Shown here: one piece after another, positions 27,638 through 36,742 of the stretch
How positions within the stretch are numbered: the stretch's first letter is position 1
How the letters are laid out: every line of letters begins with the position of its first letter
DNA from: Pedobacter quisquiliarum
GTDB taxonomy: Bacteria; Bacteroidota; Bacteroidia; Sphingobacteriales; Sphingobacteriaceae
Direction of reading: 5' to 3'
DNA length: 64,000 bases
Assembly: GCF_014642175.1 (NCBI RefSeq)
Contig: NZ_BMIL01000012.1
Location: 1 to 64,000, forward strand
The notes under the pieces: generated by a model
Seen by the model: the letters and a program-made list of their open reading frames with translations, nothing else
Databases searched by the model: none
What the model was told of the DNA's origin: nothing
Program-made: the position numbers and the translations under genes

Positions 27638-27643
27638 GGTAAG

Positions 27644-28807
27644 TTAGGGTTTAATCAGCCTTGCTACAAACATCGTATCTGCCTTCTCGTTGTAACCCTT
27701 TATCACTTCCATAGCTTCTAGTGTCAATCCATGTGCTTGCTGCAGGTGTTCTACCACCGCTTCATTTTCGGCATGAAAAACCGAGCAGGTGATGTAAATT
27801 AAAGGTTGTCCTGGTTTCAGGTATTTGAGTACGTTGGCAGCAATCGCTTTTTGTAGGCCCTGAAACTGCTTCACCTTCCTTTCATTGAAATAATAAAGCA
27901 TTTCTGGTGTTCTGCCCCATGTACCGGATCCGGAACACGGTGCGTCGAGTATAATGCCGTCAAATTCATAATGGTGCAGATGCTGCTCATTGTCGACCAG
28001 CAAATCCAGTACTTTCTTCTGATACTTATGCAATCCTGCCTCCTGGAAGCGCTCGTCCAGGTTCATCAGACTGTGCTCCCGTACATCGCTAACCAGCAGT
28101 TGTACTTTAGGCTCCAACTCATGCAGCAGCAACGATTTCCCGCCGGATGCTGCACAGCAGTCCCACCAGTATTCATAAGGTTTAGGCTGAAAGTAATTGC
28201 CCGTACGCTGTGAGGAAAGATCCTGAACCTGATAATGCCCTGTACTTGGCAGGATCTGCCCCAGCTTCGTGCCATTTGGTAAGGAAAGGATGTTTTCAGA
28301 AAGCGCTTTTACGTGTACGCCGGCTTCTGAAAGGGTATGGTGGATCTCATCGGCATGCTTCGCCTTTACGCGTATGAAAAGATCAGGTTGTGTGAAGAAA
28401 GATTCCAGGAACTGTTGTTCATCTATACCGTTGGAGCGTGCTTCCTGAAAAGGAAAAACGTCCTCAAGCACAAATTCCGGATAGGCATCTTTCACCAGGA
28501 CCAGCTTCGCGGCAACGGGTAAACTTACCTGTTCATTCCATGCCGGCTGCAAGCTTTGCAGGACCAGGCTGCTGGTTGAATTACAGAGAAAGTCACCCAC
28601 GGTAAGACGCTCCTGCAGGCTGCGCGCAGGCATTGCCTTGCCGATTCTGAAGGAGCTGTACAGGTACCTGGATGCCCAACGACGATCTGAAGAACCCATC
28701 TGCTTATTTGCCTTGAAATAGGTGACAAGGAAACGGTGCAACGGCAATGCGCCATCGTATTCTTTCAGGATTTTCTCGAACGTTCTGATCTGATGCTCTA
28801 CTTTCAT
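27644..28807 (-). CDS. RsmB/NOP-type RNA cytosine-C5 methyltransferase
   Basis: S-adenosylmethionine-dependent RNA methyltransferase of 387 residues in the RsmB/NOP2 (Fmu) family. It shows a motif I region (WWDCCAASGGKSLLL), motif IV DAPCSGSGTWGR and motif VI YITCSVFHAENE. The cysteines in PCSGS and TCS are the release and catalytic cysteines of m5C RNA methyltransferases. The N-terminal part resembles the NusB-like region of RsmB, and the target is probably rRNA (inferred). Its ATG overlaps the upstream lipoprotein stop in an ATGA, indicating translational coupling. Confidence 0.9.
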   Translation of the reverse strand: MKVEHQIRTFEKILKEYDGALPLHRFLVTYFKANKQMGSSDRRWASRYLYSSFRIGKAMPARSLQERLTVGDFLCNSTSSLVLQSLQPAWNEQVSLPVAAKLVLVKDAYPEFVLEDVFPFQEARSNGIDEQQFLESFFTQPDLFIRVKAKHADEIHHTLSEAGVHVKALSENILSLPNGTKLGQILPSTGHYQVQDLSSQRTGNYFQPKPYEYWWDCCAASGGKSLLLHELEPKVQLLVSDVREHSLMNLDERFQEAGLHKYQKKVLDLLVDNEQHLHHYEFDGIILDAPCSGSGTWGRTPEMLYYFNERKVKQFQGLQKAIAANVLKYLKPGQPLIYITCSVFHAENEAVVEHLQQAHGLTLEAMEVIKGYNEKADTMFVARLIKP

Positions 28808-30051
28808 TCAATGGTATTTAGGGCGAAGTTCTTGTATTGAAGCAACATGAGGCTGGTGTTGATGTAGCCAAACTGCTCATCATGTACGAAATGGAAGCTA
28901 TTGTGTAAGCCCCTGTAGTTGTGCTTGGTAATTTGCTTCAGGAAATCCGGACCTGATCTTGCAATCAATCCGCCGAAGAAAAGGCCGATATCGTAGCCTT
29001 TAAACGCGTATTCGCTGGGTTCGAACTGGTAGCTTGCCCGGTATTTTTTCACAAAACTGATGACCGCGGGACGGCGGTAGTCCACCTTATAAGAACTGCT
29101 GACAATCGTATTCAAGGCCTGCAGCTTTTCTGCCGGATAGGTTTGTTTGGTCCAGTTCGGATGTCCGTACAAGCTTACGTTTAAGCCTGCACGCTGCATT
29201 TTAAGCAACTTGTCGATACTTGCGGTAACGAAGTTCTTGTTGGAGGAGCTAAGCAGGATAACGTACCTTTTGTTTTTCTGCAGTTTCATTTCCATGGAAA
29301 ACACCGAAGCATACTCCTGGAAGCTGAAATTCTTGTTCTTCATCGTGCCGAAGTACGTCCTTACAGGTGCCGCAAAAACCTCATCATCACTGCTTTTTGG
29401 ATTGATCAGTACCACGACGTTCTGCTCAGAATTGTAGTTCTTGCTGATGTGGTCACCGATCTTCTTTACATGCAATGTGATATTATTAACCACGGAAATC
29501 AGGTTCGGGTTGTTGAACTCCTGAGGCATAGAAGCCGCTAAGGGAGAAACAATTGGAAGTTTGTTCGCTAGCGTGTACTTGCTGATGTACTTTTGTCCAT
29601 CCGGGTAAACCGGGCCAACAAGCAGATTGCTTTTGGCAAGCTCCGGAGATTTCAGGAACGTCTCAATTTGCGCGTTGTAATCACGGGTGTCTAAAACATT
29701 AACTTTGAAATTGATGCCCGAAGATGCTGCGGAATCAATGCCCAGCATAAAGCCCTGGTAGAATTCGATTGCGAGTGCAGCCTTTTCTACTTCAGCCTTT
29801 GTAGGTGCTTTAACATTGATCTGGTTGAGTTTGAAAGGAAGCAACATAGAGATTGTTGCTTCCTTAAATTTCTTGTCTTCGGGGGCCGCCACTACTTGCT
29901 CCTGCTCCTTTTCTGGTTTTGCAGGCGCTGGCGTTGACTTGGGCTGTATCTTAGGAGAACAGGCAGAAATCAGCAGTCCGAATACAAAGACTAGCCATAA
30001 TTTATTCCCACTCAATCGTTGCTGGTGGTTTGGAGCTGATATCATATACAA
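28804..30051 (-). CDS. Lipoprotein with periplasmic-binding-protein (LivJ-like) fold
   Basis: Putative lipoprotein of up to 415 residues. A hydrophobic segment [14 protein letters not shown] ends in a lipobox cysteine, followed by a P/K/E-rich linker (about 35-60) and a domain resembling type I periplasmic binding proteins ([66 protein letters not shown]). Bacteroidota relatives often add LysM repeats, absent here. The start is uncertain: ATG 30051 or 30045 lies about 45 bp inside the guaA 3' end, and TTG 30015 is also possible. No ABC permease is nearby, so transport is not implied. Coupled to the methyltransferase gene. Confidence 0.8.
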   Translation of the reverse strand: MYMISAPNHQQRLSGNKLWLVFVFGLLISACSPKIQPKSTPAPAKPEKEQEQVVAAPEDKKFKEATISMLLPFKLNQINVKAPTKAEVEKAALAIEFYQGFMLGIDSAASSGINFKVNVLDTRDYNAQIETFLKSPELAKSNLLVGPVYPDGQKYISKYTLANKLPIVSPLAASMPQEFNNPNLISVVNNITLHVKKIGDHISKNYNSEQNVVVLINPKSSDDEVFAAPVRTYFGTMKNKNFSFQEYASVFSMEMKLQKNKRYVILLSSSNKNFVTASIDKLLKMQRAGLNVSLYGHPNWTKQTYPAEKLQALNTIVSSSYKVDYRRPAVISFVKKYRASYQFEPSEYAFKGYDIGLFFGGLIARSGPDFLKQITKHNYRGLHNSFHFVHDEQFGYINTSLMLLQYKNFALNTIE

Positions 30052-31531
30052 CGCGATTAATTCCTTTTACTTTATTGATGATTTCATTAGAAATTTTAGC
30101 GAGTACAGGGTAAGGTAAATGACACCAATCTGCAGTCATGCCATCAACAGACTCTACAGCCCGCAGACAGATCACGTTTTCGTAGGTACGCTCATCGCCC
30201 ATGACACCCACAGATTGCACTGGCAAGAATATCGCACCCGCCTGCCATACTTGATCGTATAACCCGGCTTCTCTCAAATTGTTTATATAAATCGCATCGG
30301 CTTCCTGCAGAATGGCCACCTTTTCAGCGGTTACATCACCAAGAATACGGATGGCTAAACCTGGTCCAGGGAAAGGGTGACGGCCCAGGATCACATCGTC
30401 TATACCAAGGGTTTTACCAACGCGTCTAACTTCATCCTTAAACAAGGTATTTAGTGGCTCTACAACCTTTAATTTCATGTATGCAGGCAAACCACCCACG
30501 TTATGGTGCGACTTGATCGTCGCTGATGGTCCTTTTACAGAAACGGACTCAATTACATCGGGATAAATGGTACCCTGACCAAGCCATTTCACGTTTTGCA
30601 CTTCATGTGCAGCATCGTCAAATACTTCAATGAAGACGCGGCCAATGGCTTTACGTTTCATTTCTGGATCTTTCAGGCCAGCAAGCTGACTTAAGAAACG
30701 GTCTTTAGCATCAATACCTTTGATGTTTAAGCCCATATGTTTGTACTGTTCTAAAACAGCTTCGTATTCGTCTTTTCTTAGTAAACCATTGTCTACAAAG
30801 ATACAGTGCAGGTTTGTGCCAATCGCTTTGTGCAGCAATACTGCCGCTACGCTGGAGTCAACACCGCCAGAAAGTCCAAGCACTACTTTATCATCTCCAA
30901 GCTGTGCCTTTAGGTTCGCAATGGTAGATTCCACGAAAGCATCTGGTGTCCACTCCTGTTTACATCCGCAGATGTCTACCAGGAAGTTTTCAAGCAATTG
31001 CTTGCCATCTGTACTGTGGGTAACTTCCGGGTGAAACTGGATGGCATAGGTTTCAGAACCTTTAACCTGGTAAGCGGCTACGCGAACACTGTCTGTGCTG
31101 GCGATGATCTCAAAATTATCAGGCACCTCTGTGATGGTATCACCGTGTGACATCCATACCTGAGAGGTTTCACTAATGTTTTTAAATAGCTTACTGCTTT
31201 GGGAAACATAGCCAAGATTGGCTCTGCCATATTCTCTTGTGGAGGATGGTTGCACATCACCGCCGGAATGTAAAGCGATGTATTGTGCCCCGTAACAAAC
31301 TGCCAGAACAGGATACTTCTGCATGAAGCGTTCTAGTTCGATCTGAGGTGCGTCGTCTTGTCTTACGGAATAAGGACTACCGGAAAAGATGATACCTTTT
31401 ACGTCAGCAGTTGTTTCAGGAATGTTGTTAAAGGGATGAATTTCACAGTAAACGTTTAGCTCGCGAACTCTTCTTGCAATTAATTGTGTGTACTGGGATC
31501 CAAAATCGAGAATTATGATTTTTTCTAGCAT
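30002..31531 (-). CDS. guaA: GMP synthase (glutamine-hydrolysing)
   Basis: GMP synthase of 509 residues that converts XMP to GMP. The N-terminal class I glutamine amidotransferase has [14 protein letters not shown], nucleophile C79 ([11 protein letters not shown]) and QFHPEVTHS. The ATP-pyrophosphatase domain has [11 protein letters not shown], and the C-terminal dimerisation domain ends [14 protein letters not shown] use the ATG at 31531 (MLEK); a TTG two codons earlier is less likely. It sits 8 bp after the dCMP deaminase stop, within a nucleotide-metabolism pair of a larger leftward operon. Confidence 0.96.
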   Translation of the reverse strand: MLEKIIILDFGSQYTQLIARRVRELNVYCEIHPFNNIPETTADVKGIIFSGSPYSVRQDDAPQIELERFMQKYPVLAVCYGAQYIALHSGGDVQPSSTREYGRANLGYVSQSSKLFKNISETSQVWMSHGDTITEVPDNFEIIASTDSVRVAAYQVKGSETYAIQFHPEVTHSTDGKQLLENFLVDICGCKQEWTPDAFVESTIANLKAQLGDDKVVLGLSGGVDSSVAAVLLHKAIGTNLHCIFVDNGLLRKDEYEAVLEQYKHMGLNIKGIDAKDRFLSQLAGLKDPEMKRKAIGRVFIEVFDDAAHEVQNVKWLGQGTIYPDVIESVSVKGPSATIKSHHNVGGLPAYMKLKVVEPLNTLFKDEVRRVGKTLGIDDVILGRHPFPGPGLAIRILGDVTAEKVAILQEADAIYINNLREAGLYDQVWQAGAIFLPVQSVGVMGDERTYENVICLRAVESVDGMTADWCHLPYPVLAKISNEIINKVKGINRVVYDISSKPPATIEWE

Positions 31532-31539
31532 GGCCAAAG

Positions 31540-31992
31540 TTAGTATTTTATAACCTCAACGCCGAATCTTTTTAAGAAATCCACGCCTTCATCGCTGTCC
31601 AGGCCTTTATATTCGGCATAGGAGTTTTTGAAAATAACGTGCTTGATTCCTGATGTTAGAATGAGTCTTGCACATGCAATGCAAGGGGAAAGGGTGCAGT
31701 ATAAAGTTGCCCCTTCCAGATTGGCGCCGTTTTTTGTGGCAAAGAGGATTGCGTTCTGCTCTGCATGAAGTGCCAGTAAGCAACTTCCACGGGAGTCTTT
31801 TTCACAGCCCGTTTCCGGCCATTCTTCGTCGCAGTTGTGTGTGCCCGCAGGCGGGCCGTTATACCCGATGGAGATGATGCGGGTATCTTTAGCGAGTACA
31901 GCACCTACTTGTGCCCGCACACAATGTGAACGGGCAGCAAGATCGGTTGCTAAATTCATGTATATGTCGGTGAAACCAGGTCTTGAACCCAT
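31540..31992 (-). CDS. dCMP deaminase (ComEB-like)
   Basis: Zinc deaminase of 150 residues that converts dCMP to dUMP for thymidylate synthesis. H76-A-E78 ([10 protein letters not shown]) gives the zinc histidine and catalytic glutamate, and C104 and C107 ([10 protein letters not shown]) are the remaining zinc ligands. A family-typical GYNGPPAG and an extra [12 protein letters not shown] segment with a possible second metal site are present. It lies between the sugar transporter (6 bp upstream) and guaA, so all three are probably one transcript. Confidence 0.92.
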   Translation of the reverse strand: MGSRPGFTDIYMNLATDLAARSHCVRAQVGAVLAKDTRIISIGYNGPPAGTHNCDEEWPETGCEKDSRGSCLLALHAEQNAILFATKNGANLEGATLYCTLSPCIACARLILTSGIKHVIFKNSYAEYKGLDSDEGVDFLKRFGVEVIKY

Positions 31993-31998
31993 ATGGTC

Positions 31999-33606
31999 TT
32001 AGTGTCCTCCTTCTGCCGCGATTTCTTCCACGTTGATGCCTTGATTCTTCAAAACAGCACTTACTCGCCATGCGAAGAAAATCAGGTATGCAAAGCCTAT
32101 TAATGGAACAATATACGAAGCGTGGATGCCTTCCGCATCTGCCAGTGTACCTTGGATCGGTGGAATAATCGCACCACCTAAGATCATCATGATCAAAAAT
32201 GACGAACCCTGGCTGGTGTATTTGCCCAAACCGGTGATTGAAAGTGCGAAAATAGATGGCCACATGATAGAGCAGCAAAGACCACCACTGATGAAAGCAA
32301 AAATTGCAATCGGACCAGTGGTCACTAAACCGGTAATCATCGCGATCACACCCAGCACGCTAAAAATGGCAAGGGTCTTGGCTGGTTTCTCCTGCCCGAT
32401 AAAGAATGCAATGATCATGATGGCAACAGAAATCGCGTAAACATAAAGGTTGTCTACTTCAGTTCCAGTTGCATGGGTTACCAATAAGATTACACCAAAA
32501 GCGATGAAAGGAACAATAACGGTCAAGATCGTTTTAGTTGATTTGGTAAAGTTAAATGCACTTACTGCACCTGTCCAACGGCCAATCATCATACTTCCCC
32601 AGTAAAGCGAGATGTATTGTTTGATGTCAGATTCTTCGAGCCCACCAAATTCTGGTAGGTTTAATAAAGTACCCAGGTTACTTTGAATGGTTACTTCCAC
32701 CCCTACGTAGATAAAGATGGCGAGCATGCCCAGGATCAACTGTGGATAGCGCATTGCACCCCAATCTTCGGGATGATCTTTCTTGGTTAAATAAGCGTAC
32801 AATAAAGATCCTACGATGATGACCAATGAAGAGTAAACAAAAATGGACTCGCTGATCTGTGTCATACGTGCTAAAGGACTTGCAGCAAGGATCATGAAGA
32901 AACCAAGAATCATAACAACGATAGGACCGTTAGATTTTGGACTGGTCTCAATTTTATCGGAGTTGGTTACTTCCGGAAGCTTTGTGAAAGCGTAGAATAC
33001 GGCAACAGCAAGGAATAACCCAGCTAGAATATAATACAGGTTGTTAATCGAGGTAATGTCTACTGCTTTTGGCACCGCGTCGCTCGCGGAGCCGAACAGC
33101 ACAATGCTCACGATTACCGGGCCCATCAGACCACCAAAGTTGTTTACCCCGCCTGCAAGATTTAGGCGGTGTGTACCACTTTCTTCAGGACCTAATGCAA
33201 CAACAAAGGGGTTTGCGGCAGTTTGTTGCAATGAAAATCCAATTGCAATAACGAAAAAGGCGATCAGGATAAAGGCGAAGGAGCCTGAATGCACCGCCGG
33301 AACCATCAATAAGGCACCACCTGCAGACATGACCAGTCCGACAATAATCCCTTTCTTATAACCTATTTTGTTTAATATATCCACCTTACTGGCCTGAGAT
33401 GCGAAATAAAGGATCAGTGAACCGATGAAGTATCCACCGTAAAAAGTATAGTCAATTAATTGAGATTCGAATTGGGTCAGATTGAAATGCGTTTTACAGA
33501 AAGGAATGAAAACCCCGTTCGACGCAGCTACGAAACCCCAGAAAAAGAAAACGGTGATGATGCTGTATAGCGCCGTTCCATAATTTTTTTGTTCGTCTTG
33601 TTTCAT
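31999..33606 (-). CDS. Sugar MFS transporter (FucP/GluP-like), extended form
   Basis: Major facilitator protein of 535 residues resembling L-fucose/glucose-galactose H+ symporters: [45 protein letters not shown] at the N-terminus, [16 protein letters not shown], and [28 protein letters not shown] near the C-terminus. Typical members are about 410-440 residues; this one is longer, with extra hydrophobic segments between the halves. The start at 33606 (MKQDEQ) is chosen over an upstream frame extension. A palindrome like a LacI-family operator lies about 50 bp upstream, consistent with sugar control. It is the first gene of a five-gene leftward block. Confidence 0.88.
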   Translation of the reverse strand: MKQDEQKNYGTALYSIITVFFFWGFVAASNGVFIPFCKTHFNLTQFESQLIDYTFYGGYFIGSLILYFASQASKVDILNKIGYKKGIIVGLVMSAGGALLMVPAVHSGSFAFILIAFFVIAIGFSLQQTAANPFVVALGPEESGTHRLNLAGGVNNFGGLMGPVIVSIVLFGSASDAVPKAVDITSINNLYYILAGLFLAVAVFYAFTKLPEVTNSDKIETSPKSNGPIVVMILGFFMILAASPLARMTQISESIFVYSSLVIIVGSLLYAYLTKKDHPEDWGAMRYPQLILGMLAIFIYVGVEVTIQSNLGTLLNLPEFGGLEESDIKQYISLYWGSMMIGRWTGAVSAFNFTKSTKTILTVIVPFIAFGVILLVTHATGTEVDNLYVYAISVAIMIIAFFIGQEKPAKTLAIFSVLGVIAMITGLVTTGPIAIFAFISGGLCCSIMWPSIFALSITGLGKYTSQGSSFLIMMILGGAIIPPIQGTLADAEGIHASYIVPLIGFAYLIFFAWRVSAVLKNQGINVEEIAAEGGH

Positions 33607-33655
33607 GTTATGGTTAGTGATATGTTTTGTGCGATAAACATAAATAAAAAATTTG

Positions 33656-33669
33656 TGCAACTGGTTGCA
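33656..33669. promoter_or_regulatory. LacI-family-like operator palindrome
   Basis: TGCAACTGGTTGCA is a perfect 14-bp palindrome with the TG centre shape (TGCAA..TTGCA) typical of LacI/GalR-type operators. It lies 50-63 bp upstream of the sugar transporter ATG, just upstream of a near-consensus -7 box (TATGTTTA on the minus strand, 33642-33635), where a repressor could block transcription. No regulator gene is in the window. Confidence 0.5.
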
Positions 33670-33710
33670 ATGCCTGTACAATCTTTGAATGTATCCTAAA
33701 AGATAGATGT

Positions 33711-33741
33711 ATTGAGAAATATTTCACGCTTTCTGCGTTTG
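33711..33741 (+). promoter_or_regulatory. Promoter candidate for a short RNA or leader before the LysE gene
   Basis: ATTG (33711-33714), a 19-nt spacer, then TGCGTTTG (33734-33741), one mismatch from TAnnTTTG. Transcription would begin near 33746, immediately before a GC-rich hairpin. Confidence 0.35.
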
Positions 33742-33745
33742 TATA

Positions 33746-33800
33746 AAGGCGGTCGGGAGGCCGCTGCGGGAGAAAGCTTAAAGCCAGCTCGGCTTTTTTT
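33746..33800 (+). ncRNA. Candidate ~55-nt structured RNA or attenuator
   Basis: Two potential hairpins: GCGGTC-GGGA-GGCCGC (33749-33764, one G-U pair) and AAAGCC-AGCTC-GGCTTT (33780-33796), the latter followed by a run of T to 33800, as in an intrinsic terminator. A promoter-like pair of boxes sits just upstream and the LysE ATG is 46 bp downstream. It could be an independent short RNA or a terminator-containing leader. It matches no riboswitch or RNA family I know. Confidence 0.4.
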
Positions 33801-33845
33801 GCGTAAATTCGCATATTAGCATATTATACACACACACGAAAATTA

Positions 33846-34463
33846 ATGTTTGAAGCAATATTACAAGGGATGGCTGCGGGCGTTTTGTTTTCTTTTTTGA
33901 CAGGGCCTGTCTTCTTTTCCATGATTAAAACCAGCATTGAAAAAGGTTTTAAAGCTGGTTTTTCTTTAGCCATTGGCGTTGTGTTGAGCGACATCATCTT
34001 CATCACGGCGACCATCTTCAGCGCACAATTCGTTGTCTACAACTCAAAATACAATCAGTACATCGGTATCGTAGGTGGATTATTTCTGCTGGGCGTGGGG
34101 TTATACTACGTCATCAACAAGGTAAAGGTGAATTATGATCTGGCAGCAACGGAGAATATCAAGCGCAGCGGCTATATTCTTAAGGGATTTCTGATGTGCC
34201 TGCTTTCGCCAACCACCCTAATGTTCTGGATCATGGTTGGCGGTATTGTTTCCGTACAACTCCATTTTGAAACAGCCGAGAAGATCGGCTTTTTTGTTAT
34301 GGCTATGTGTACGCAACTCACCGTGGATGCGGTGAAGACTTTTTATGCTGCTAAACTGCGGTACAAGATTAAAGAGCAGTCCATACAGAACCTGAACCGG
34401 TTCGCCGGTGCGGTGATCATCATCTTCGCGCTGCGCCTGTTTTATGAGGTTTATAAGCAGTAA
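33846..34463 (+). CDS. LysE family amino acid exporter
   Basis: Membrane protein of 205 residues with about six helices in the LysE/RhtB exporter superfamily. The N-terminus GMAAGVLFSFLTGPVFFSMIKTSIEKGFKAGFSLAIGVVLSDI carries the GP motif and first-helix pattern, and the third-helix region is LKGFLMCLLSPTTLMFW. Exporters of this family remove lysine, arginine, threonine or homoserine lactones; the substrate is unknown here. It is preceded by a structured, terminator-like leader and followed by a 22-bp repeat array and a terminator. Confidence 0.88.
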   Translation: MFEAILQGMAAGVLFSFLTGPVFFSMIKTSIEKGFKAGFSLAIGVVLSDIIFITATIFSAQFVVYNSKYNQYIGIVGGLFLLGVGLYYVINKVKVNYDLAATENIKRSGYILKGFLMCLLSPTTLMFWIMVGGIVSVQLHFETAEKIGFFVMAMCTQLTVDAVKTFYAAKLRYKIKEQSIQNLNRFAGAVIIIFALRLFYEVYKQ

Positions 34464-34528
34464 TATATTGTCCATAAAACTTAATTGGAAAGGGCATAAA
34501 GACGAATTTCATACGTCTAAAAAACTTA

Positions 34529-34650
34529 TTGCCTACGCCAATAAACCAAATTGCATTAGCAAAAGAACTTAATCTAATTAGCATAAGAACCTATCGCATT
34601 AGCAACACAACTTAATTGCATAAGCAAAAGAACTTACTTGCATAAGCAAA
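34529..34650. repeat. Degenerate tandem array, 22-bp period
   Basis: About five imperfect copies of aacttaattgcataagcaaaag lie between convergent genes. The core gcat(t/a)agc occurs at 34553, 34596, 34618 and 34640, with a weaker copy near 34575, i.e. steps of 21-22 bp. No coding potential. Confidence 0.7.
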
Positions 34651-34690
34651 GAAAAAGCGGCCCCGTCATGAACAGGGTCGCTTTTTCTTT
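34648..34690. terminator. Bidirectional intrinsic terminator
   Basis: AAAGAAAAAGCG-G-CCC pairs with GGG-T-CGCTTTTTCTTT across an 11-nt loop. With A and T runs on either side it can end both the LysE transcript and the leftward amidophosphoribosyltransferase transcript. Confidence 0.88.
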
Positions 34691-34703
34691 GAATAATATA
34701 AAT

Positions 34704-36605
34704 TTAGTATGCTCGTTTGTTACTGCCTTCTTTCCAGTTTACAAAAGCCTTGTTGACAACTTTGTTGCCCCCTGGCGTTGGGTAATTTCCAGAGAAGTAC
34801 CAATCTCCGGTATGTTCCGGACATGCCACATGCAGGTTATCTAAAGTCTGGTAAATAACCTCTACCTCTGCGTTGATGCCTTCTGGTGTAATGATTTTGG
34901 TAATCTGAGCAGAGATCTCTTCCTGCTTAAACGGACGGTAGATCTCCTTTACGTGGTTCACGATTTCCTCTTTCGGCAACAACAACGATGCCTTACACTT
35001 TTCATAAACCTCATCAATGATGTGCTCCATGCCGCGTGCTTTTAGCAGTTGGATCGCTGCTTCAAAAGCAACAAACTCACCCATTTTCGACATGTCGATA
35101 CCATAACAATCCGGATAACGGATCTGAGGTGCTGAAGAAACAATAATGATCTTCACCGGGTGTAACCTGTCGATGATCTTGATGATGCTTTGCTTAAGTG
35201 TTGTACCACGCACAATAGAATCATCAATGGCAACAAGTGTATCTGTATGGTTCTTGATTACGCCATAAGTGGTGTCATAAACGTGGGCAACCATGTCATT
35301 ACGATCCGCATCCTGCGTGATGAAGGTTCTTAACTTCACATCTTTGATGGCCAGCTTCTCCACCCGTGGGCTCATGGATAGCAATTCATCAAGGTCCGCA
35401 TCGTTGATCTCGCCTTGCTTTCCAAGGAGCGTATCTTTCTGCACCTTCCGGATGTGTTTATGCAATCCTTCAACCATACCGTAGAAGGAAACTTCTGCCG
35501 TGTTTGGAATAAAGGAGAATACCGTATTTTTAAAGTCGTGATTAACGGAGTTTAATATCTGTGGACATAGTAATTCACCAAGACGTTTACGCTCTTTATA
35601 GATATCTGCATCGCTGCCTCTGGAGAAGTAGATGCGTTCAAAAGAACATGCTCTTTTTTCTAAAGGTTCGCGAATCATTTCTTCCGTAACTTTTCCGCTC
35701 TTTTTAACGATCAGCGCATGACCAGGTTTGATCTCCTTCACGTCGCGGAAAGGAATATTGAAAGCCGTCTGAATTGCCGGGCGCTCTGAAGCGGCCACTA
35801 CAATTTCATCATCCGCGTAGTAGAAAGCCGGTCTAATACCTGCCGGATCTCTTAATATGAAAGCATCACCATTACCAACAATACCGGAAATAGCATAACC
35901 ACCGTCCCATGTTTTAGCAGAACGACGCAGAATGTTCGCGATGTTCAGGCCTTCGGAGATGCGGTGTGTGATGGCGACGTTGTCCAGACCCTCTTTTTTA
36001 TAAGCATCAAAAAGGTCTTGGTTTTCATCATCCAGGAAGTGTCCGATTTTCTCAAGAACCGTTACGGTATCTGCCTGCTCTTTTGGATGCTGACCAAGCT
36101 CGTATAACTGCTCCAATAGTTCATCAACATTCGTCATGTTGAAGTTACCGGCAATGACCAGGTTTCTGGTCATCCAGTTGTTCTGGCGTAGGAAAGGGTG
36201 ACAATTTTCAATGCTGTTCTGGCCGTGGGTACCATAGCGTAAGTGGCCAAGCAGTACTTCTCCGATGAAACTTACATTGGCTTTAAGCCATTCCGCATCT
36301 TTCATCAGTTCCGGCGTTTCATTCTGGATGGTCACAAACTTGTTCTGCACATAACCGAAGATATCGGCAACAGCATTCTGTGCCATTGATCTGTATCTGC
36401 TGATGTAGCGGTGGCCCGGCTTTACATCAAGTTTGATGGTTGCAATACCTGCCCCATCCTGCCCCCTGTTGTGTTGTTTCTCCATTAAAAGGTACAGCTT
36501 GTTCAACCCGTAAAGGGCTGTTCCGTACTTTTCCTGATAATAAGATAGGGGCTTTAGCAGACGAATAAAAGCAATTCCGCACTCGTGTTTGATCTGGTCG
36601 CTCAT
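34704..36605 (-). CDS. purF: Amidophosphoribosyltransferase, long Bacteroidota form
   Basis: Enzyme of 633 residues combining an N-terminal class II glutamine amidotransferase with a C-terminal phosphoribosyltransferase, as in PurF, which makes phosphoribosylamine in purine synthesis. The nucleophile cysteine is C9 after a short leader (MSDQIKHE-CGIAFIRL), implying N-terminal processing. LGHLRYGTHG, FNMTNVDEL and GGYAISGIVGNGDAFILRDPAGIRPAFYY fit the amidotransferase domain; VAIDDSIVRGTTLKQSI is the PRPP loop. The usual length is about 470-510, and the extra sequence lies mainly between the domains and at the C-terminus. Start 36605 (MSDQ) is preferred over the longer frame. Confidence 0.88.
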   Translation of the reverse strand: MSDQIKHECGIAFIRLLKPLSYYQEKYGTALYGLNKLYLLMEKQHNRGQDGAGIATIKLDVKPGHRYISRYRSMAQNAVADIFGYVQNKFVTIQNETPELMKDAEWLKANVSFIGEVLLGHLRYGTHGQNSIENCHPFLRQNNWMTRNLVIAGNFNMTNVDELLEQLYELGQHPKEQADTVTVLEKIGHFLDDENQDLFDAYKKEGLDNVAITHRISEGLNIANILRRSAKTWDGGYAISGIVGNGDAFILRDPAGIRPAFYYADDEIVVAASERPAIQTAFNIPFRDVKEIKPGHALIVKKSGKVTEEMIREPLEKRACSFERIYFSRGSDADIYKERKRLGELLCPQILNSVNHDFKNTVFSFIPNTAEVSFYGMVEGLHKHIRKVQKDTLLGKQGEINDADLDELLSMSPRVEKLAIKDVKLRTFITQDADRNDMVAHVYDTTYGVIKNHTDTLVAIDDSIVRGTTLKQSIIKIIDRLHPVKIIIVSSAPQIRYPDCYGIDMSKMGEFVAFEAAIQLLKARGMEHIIDEVYEKCKASLLLPKEEIVNHVKEIYRPFKQEEISAQITKIITPEGINAEVEVIYQTLDNLHVACPEHTGDWYFSGNYPTPGGNKVVNKAFVNWKEGSNKRAY

Positions 36606-36623
36606 TAGGTGTTGTTTGAGCCG

Positions 36624-36631
36624 CAAATTTA
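36624..36631 (-). promoter_or_regulatory. -7 promoter box candidate for purF
   Basis: TAAATTTG on the minus strand (36631-36624) matches TAnnTTTG exactly and lies 18 bp from the ATG. A TTG is 24 nt upstream, slightly further than usual. Confidence 0.4.
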
Positions 36632-36742
36632 CCGCTAATAACCATTAGAACCTAACAAGAATTTCTCCTTTCGGTATGTTCATCGTAAAAATTAGCTGAA
36701 TATTTTAACACCGCCTGCGGCAAGAAACATGATTCGGGAATG

